A DNA stretch of 5,678 bases from NCBI GenBank assembly GCA_910588045.1, contig CAJUPS010000157.1:1-5678 (forward strand). The letters run 5' to 3'. Source of the stretch: an uncultured Oscillospiraceae bacterium (GTDB lineage Bacteria; Bacillota; Clostridia; Oscillospirales; Oscillospiraceae). Position numbers and translations under genes: made by a program. Below the pieces are notes generated by a model that saw only the letters and a list, made by a program, of their open reading frames with translations, was not told where the DNA came from and ran no database searches. The first letter of the stretch is position 1; each line of letters begins with the position of its first letter. This document shows positions 3,359 to 5,678 of the stretch, piece after piece.

Positions 3359-5509
3359 TTATGCGGCCTGGGCTGCAAGAGCGGCCTCCAGTTTGGCGAA
3401 GAACTCGTCAAAAATCACCTGGGCCTCCTCGCCCATGATGAAATCCTCTGCTTCACCGTCCAGCTCAATAAAGAGCTCTCCGTCCTCCAGCTCCACACCG
3501 GCGAACACCGCGTAGCGGTTCAAGAACTCCTGGAGCTCGCCCTCGGGCTCGTCGGAAGTGCGGAGGACCAGATCGTCGGGGCGGAAATTGCCTTCCTCGT
3601 CAGGGAGGGCAATGCCCATATCCTGCGCCCAGCCGATGGCGACAGCCCAGTAGTGGTCCTCGGGAACGTCCGCGAAGTCGGACAACTCCGCCTCAGGACT
3701 GCCGGTCTGCTCCCACAGGTAGCCGATAGCGTCCGCGCGAGTGAAGAGGCCCGCCAAAGGGGTCTCCTCGTCTTCGATGGTGGTGGTAGCAGCGTCAGCG
3801 CCGCCGGTGGGCAGGTCACCCAGAGGGATGTCGGCACCGGGGATGGTGGTGCCTGTGCTGCCGCTGTTATCATTGTTATCATCGCTGCTTGAAGCGGTCC
3901 AAGTGGCTACCAGAACAATATCATCCCCGTTATCATTGGGGGCAGTCGGGTCAAACTTTTCATCTGTGGGATTGCCGTTTTCATCTGCGACGACCCATCC
4001 TGCAAAATCATAGCCGGGACGAGGCGTGGGGTCGTTGACTGTCGGCAAATCCTGGCCTACTTCGCCCGGGAGCGCAACGGGGTCACCAGCGTTTTCATAG
4101 CCAGGATGCAGGGTAACGGTATAGAGCTTGTTGTGGGCGTACTTGAGATTAAGCTTAGAAGTTTGTGTACCGTCTGAAATATCTCCCAGAGATGCTTTCG
4201 AGTCTTCCTGCCATCGAGAATCAGGGGAATCGACATACCAGCCGTTGAGAGTATGACCGTCCTTGTCTGTCAGTTTCTCACCCTGGTTGAGCAGATTCAA
4301 TCCACTAACCGTGCCATGTATAAAGAGGTCAGCACCACCTCCTTGGGCCGTGTTGCCATAGACGAAGTTCCTTTCTCCGGTCACAGTCAAAGTTGCACCT
4401 GCACCAATGCGTATGCCACCACCGTAACCATATGAGGCAATAGCTTTATTCTCAGTAATCAAATTATTGCCCTGCAAGTTGATGGTGCTAAGCCGTTCAT
4501 CAGCAATTGCGCCTCCGCTCCAACCGCCACATATATTCCCCTTTATTGTCGTGTTGAGTACATTGCACACACTCTGATTTACTAAAATTCCCCCGCCATA
4601 ATTACCAGCATAGTTATCTGTGATAGTACAGCCATCAAATGTGGCAGATTGTATCCCGTTCACCCACACTCCACCACCATGAACTCTGGCTGCATTATTG
4701 GAGATCGTTACATTATTCAGCGTGACACTTTCGGCATTAAGTGCACCAAGAGCCCCACCATGCGCACCATCATAGTTATTTGTGAAACTTCCGCCGTTCA
4801 TTTCAAATGTAGCAGAACTGCCATTCAAATAAACTGCGCCACCAAACCCACCACCGCTAGGAGCAAAATTTCCTTCAAAATTTGCATTATTTACTGTCAT
4901 ATTACTATTTGAGATATTGACAGCGCCTCCTGCCCCTTGGGCTTTACCTCCCGTGAAAGTACCACCTGCACCGTTCACGGTCACATTAGCACCATTTTTC
5001 ACGTTGAGAATCCGGGTGTTGTTGAGTTGGCTTGTTTCAATTTTTTGGTCATTTTCATCTGTCACGGCAACTTTATTGCCGTTTTCATCCGTTATGGCTT
5101 GATAGAATTTCCCAGAGCCATCAGCTTTTGCATCAAGAATAGCATCCGGATTCGCGTCAATGGTGTTGCCATTCATATTGATGGTGACGTTTTCCTGACC
5201 CTCAATACTTCCATCAATGACGACTGCCTTGTCGCCTTCTATGAAATTCACATCGGACCAGAGATTGACCACGCGGTTGGCAGGAGTATCACCTTCGGCA
5301 GCAATGCTCCAGGCGGTAATTTCATAACCGCTACCTTCGATATATGAGCCGTAACCATAATGACCTTCGGTGCCCTCAATGAATGTTCCGTTATCGTTGC
5401 CGTTGATTGCGTCCTGCAAGTTTGCGAAGCTCGCAGCAAACGCAGTGGTACTCAGCAGCGACAGTGTCATAAAGAGCGCGAGGACCCGAGAAAAAATGCG
5501 TTTCTTCAT
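3359..5509 (-). CDS. Secreted beta-helix surface protein with Pmp-like repeats and SLH-like C terminus
   Basis: A 716-residue exported protein. Residues 1-25 are a signal peptide (KKR, hydrophobic core, AFA cleavage). About 95-400 form a right-handed beta-helix: eight GG(A/G)(V/L/I/D) motifs start at 194, 223, 251, 278, 305, 332, 363 and 391. Each coil also carries an FxxN-like turn, such as FEGN, FTNN, ITDN, IKGN and ITEN. This is the pattern of Chlamydia-type Pmp adhesins. Residues 462-539 match a Listeria-Bacteroides repeat (YTVTLHPG...PGYDFAGW...ATWTA). A Ser/Asp/Asn linker follows, then a degenerate SLH-type module (589-668: FTRADAIGYLW, SDFADVPEDHYWAVAIGWA) and an acidic tail. The likely role is a cell-wall-attached adhesin or matrix protein; no enzyme active site is recognised. 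The start follows AAAGGA with 8 bases between. Its leader holds a c-di-GMP riboswitch. Confidence 0.85.
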   Translation of the reverse strand: MKKRIFSRVLALFMTLSLLSTTAFAASFANLQDAINGNDNGTFIEGTEGHYGYGSYIEGSGYEITAWSIAAEGDTPANRVVNLWSDVNFIEGDKAVVIDGSIEGQENVTINMNGNTIDANPDAILDAKADGSGKFYQAITDENGNKVAVTDENDQKIETSQLNNTRILNVKNGANVTVNGAGGTFTGGKAQGAGGAVNISNSNMTVNNANFEGNFAPSGGGFGGAVYLNGSSATFEMNGGSFTNNYDGAHGGALGALNAESVTLNNVTISNNAARVHGGGVWVNGIQSATFDGCTITDNYAGNYGGGILVNQSVCNVLNTTIKGNICGGWSGGAIADERLSTINLQGNNLITENKAIASYGYGGGIRIGAGATLTVTGERNFVYGNTAQGGGADLFIHGTVSGLNLLNQGEKLTDKDGHTLNGWYVDSPDSRWQEDSKASLGDISDGTQTSKLNLKYAHNKLYTVTLHPGYENAGDPVALPGEVGQDLPTVNDPTPRPGYDFAGWVVADENGNPTDEKFDPTAPNDNGDDIVLVATWTASSSDDNNDNSGSTGTTIPGADIPLGDLPTGGADAATTTIEDEETPLAGLFTRADAIGYLWEQTGSPEAELSDFADVPEDHYWAVAIGWAQDMGIALPDEEGNFRPDDLVLRTSDEPEGELQEFLNRYAVFAGVELEDGELFIELDGEAEDFIMGEEAQVIFDEFFAKLEAALAAQAA

Positions 5510-5523
5510 AGTTTGTATCCTTT

Positions 5524-5554
5524 CTTTGCATTATTCGGACGCAAAGGGAGTCCG
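5524..5554 (-). promoter_or_regulatory. Candidate riboswitch expression platform
   Basis: On the minus strand, CGGAC (5554-5550) can pair with GTCCG (5540-5536), which would take bases from the aptamer's closing helix. CTTTGC (5546-5541) can pair with GCAAAG (5529-5524), which ends right against the AAAGGA ribosome site. The two helices compete for space. There is no T-run, so control of translation initiation is likelier than termination. This is inferred from pairing only. Confidence 0.4.
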
Positions 5555-5639
5555 GTAACCGAACGAGCATAGAGCCCGAGGGGCCCCACAGCCTCTGGTT
5601 TTGCGTCGCAGCGTTTCCGCTGGTTTGCCGTGCAACCGG
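5552..5639 (-). promoter_or_regulatory. Cyclic-di-GMP class I (GEMM-I) riboswitch
   Basis: The minus strand carries all hallmarks in order. GCACGGCAAACC (5633-5622) comes first, then a perfect 5-bp stem CAGCG/CGCTG capped by GAAA (5622-5609), then GACGCAAAACC (5607-5597). A variable second arm follows (5596-5562, containing CTATGCTCG), and then GGTTACCGGA (5560-5551). Closing helix P1 pairs CCGGT (5639-5635) with ACCGG (5556-5552). GAAA is the tetraloop that docks into the second arm in known structures. The element ends about 42 bases before the surface-protein ATG, so it reads c-di-GMP to control that gene. The promoter lies beyond the window. Confidence 0.9.
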
Positions 5640-5678
5640 TCGAGCGTGGGGCGTTTGCCCCGACGCACCTGGCTTTGC
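5636..5678 (-). promoter_or_regulatory. Possible 3' half of a second, upstream c-di-GMP aptamer (cut by window edge)
   Basis: The minus strand enters the window with GCAAAGCC (5678-5671), the conserved core after the first GEMM stem. A stem follows: GCGT and GGGGC pair with GCCCC and ACGC around AAAC, with one bulged C. It ends in ACCGG (5640-5636). This resembles the 3' half of a GEMM-I aptamer, but the GTTACCG block is incomplete and its final helix would share bases with P1 of the downstream aptamer. Confidence 0.35.

Noticed and set aside
3097..3438. Open frame in the convergent intergenic region
   Set aside because: It crosses several hairpins and the surface-protein terminator into its coding sequence, has no ribosome site and resembles no protein.

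Overview
The window looks like chromosome of a GC-rich, spore-forming Gram-positive gut Clostridium of the Oscillospiraceae type. The basis is a BofA/YaaL sporulation pair, strong AGGAGG ribosome sites, consensus sigma-A promoters, a lipoprotein with a Gram-positive lipobox, an SLH-type surface protein and a clostridial-style c-di-GMP-I riboswitch. The genus is inference. There is no sign of phage, transposase or CRISPR.

Layout. Positions 1-167 hold no gene but are dense in hairpins, including the probable terminator of the leftward yaaL-bofA pair (168-679, minus). An 87-base divergent region separates yaaL-bofA from tadA (767-1216, plus). This region carries a good match to a sporulation sigma-E promoter for yaaL-bofA and a 15-base inverted repeat lying between its two boxes. 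A perfect sigma-A promoter overlapping the tadA stop drives a small unrecognised four-cysteine protein (1285-1554). Next, with its own extended -10 promoter, comes a polysaccharide-deacetylase-like lipoprotein (1671-2963). Positions 2964-3358 are non-coding and hairpin-rich. They include a second, inverted, diverged copy of the structured repeat seen at the left edge. A large surface protein (3359-5509, minus) converges on this region. It has a signal peptide, a beta-helix of Pmp-like GGA(I/V/L) and FxxN repeats, a Listeria-Bacteroides repeat and a degenerate SLH-type C terminus.

The strongest discovery is the leader of that surface protein. Positions 5552-5639 on the minus strand form a cyclic-di-GMP class I (GEMM-I) riboswitch, with the GGCAAACC, GACGCAAA and GGTTACCGG blocks and a GAAA-capped stem. 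The surface protein is therefore probably switched with the sessile/motile second messenger. Sequence at the right edge (5636-5678) could be the 3' half of a second, tandem aptamer, but the window cuts it.

How the genes fit together: tadA is a housekeeping tRNA-editing gene, and yaaL-bofA are sporulation-associated. In Bacillus these genes flank dnaX-ybaB-recR; here that core is missing and the remnants are divergent. The deacetylase lipoprotein and the surface protein both act at the cell envelope, but they are convergent and separately controlled.
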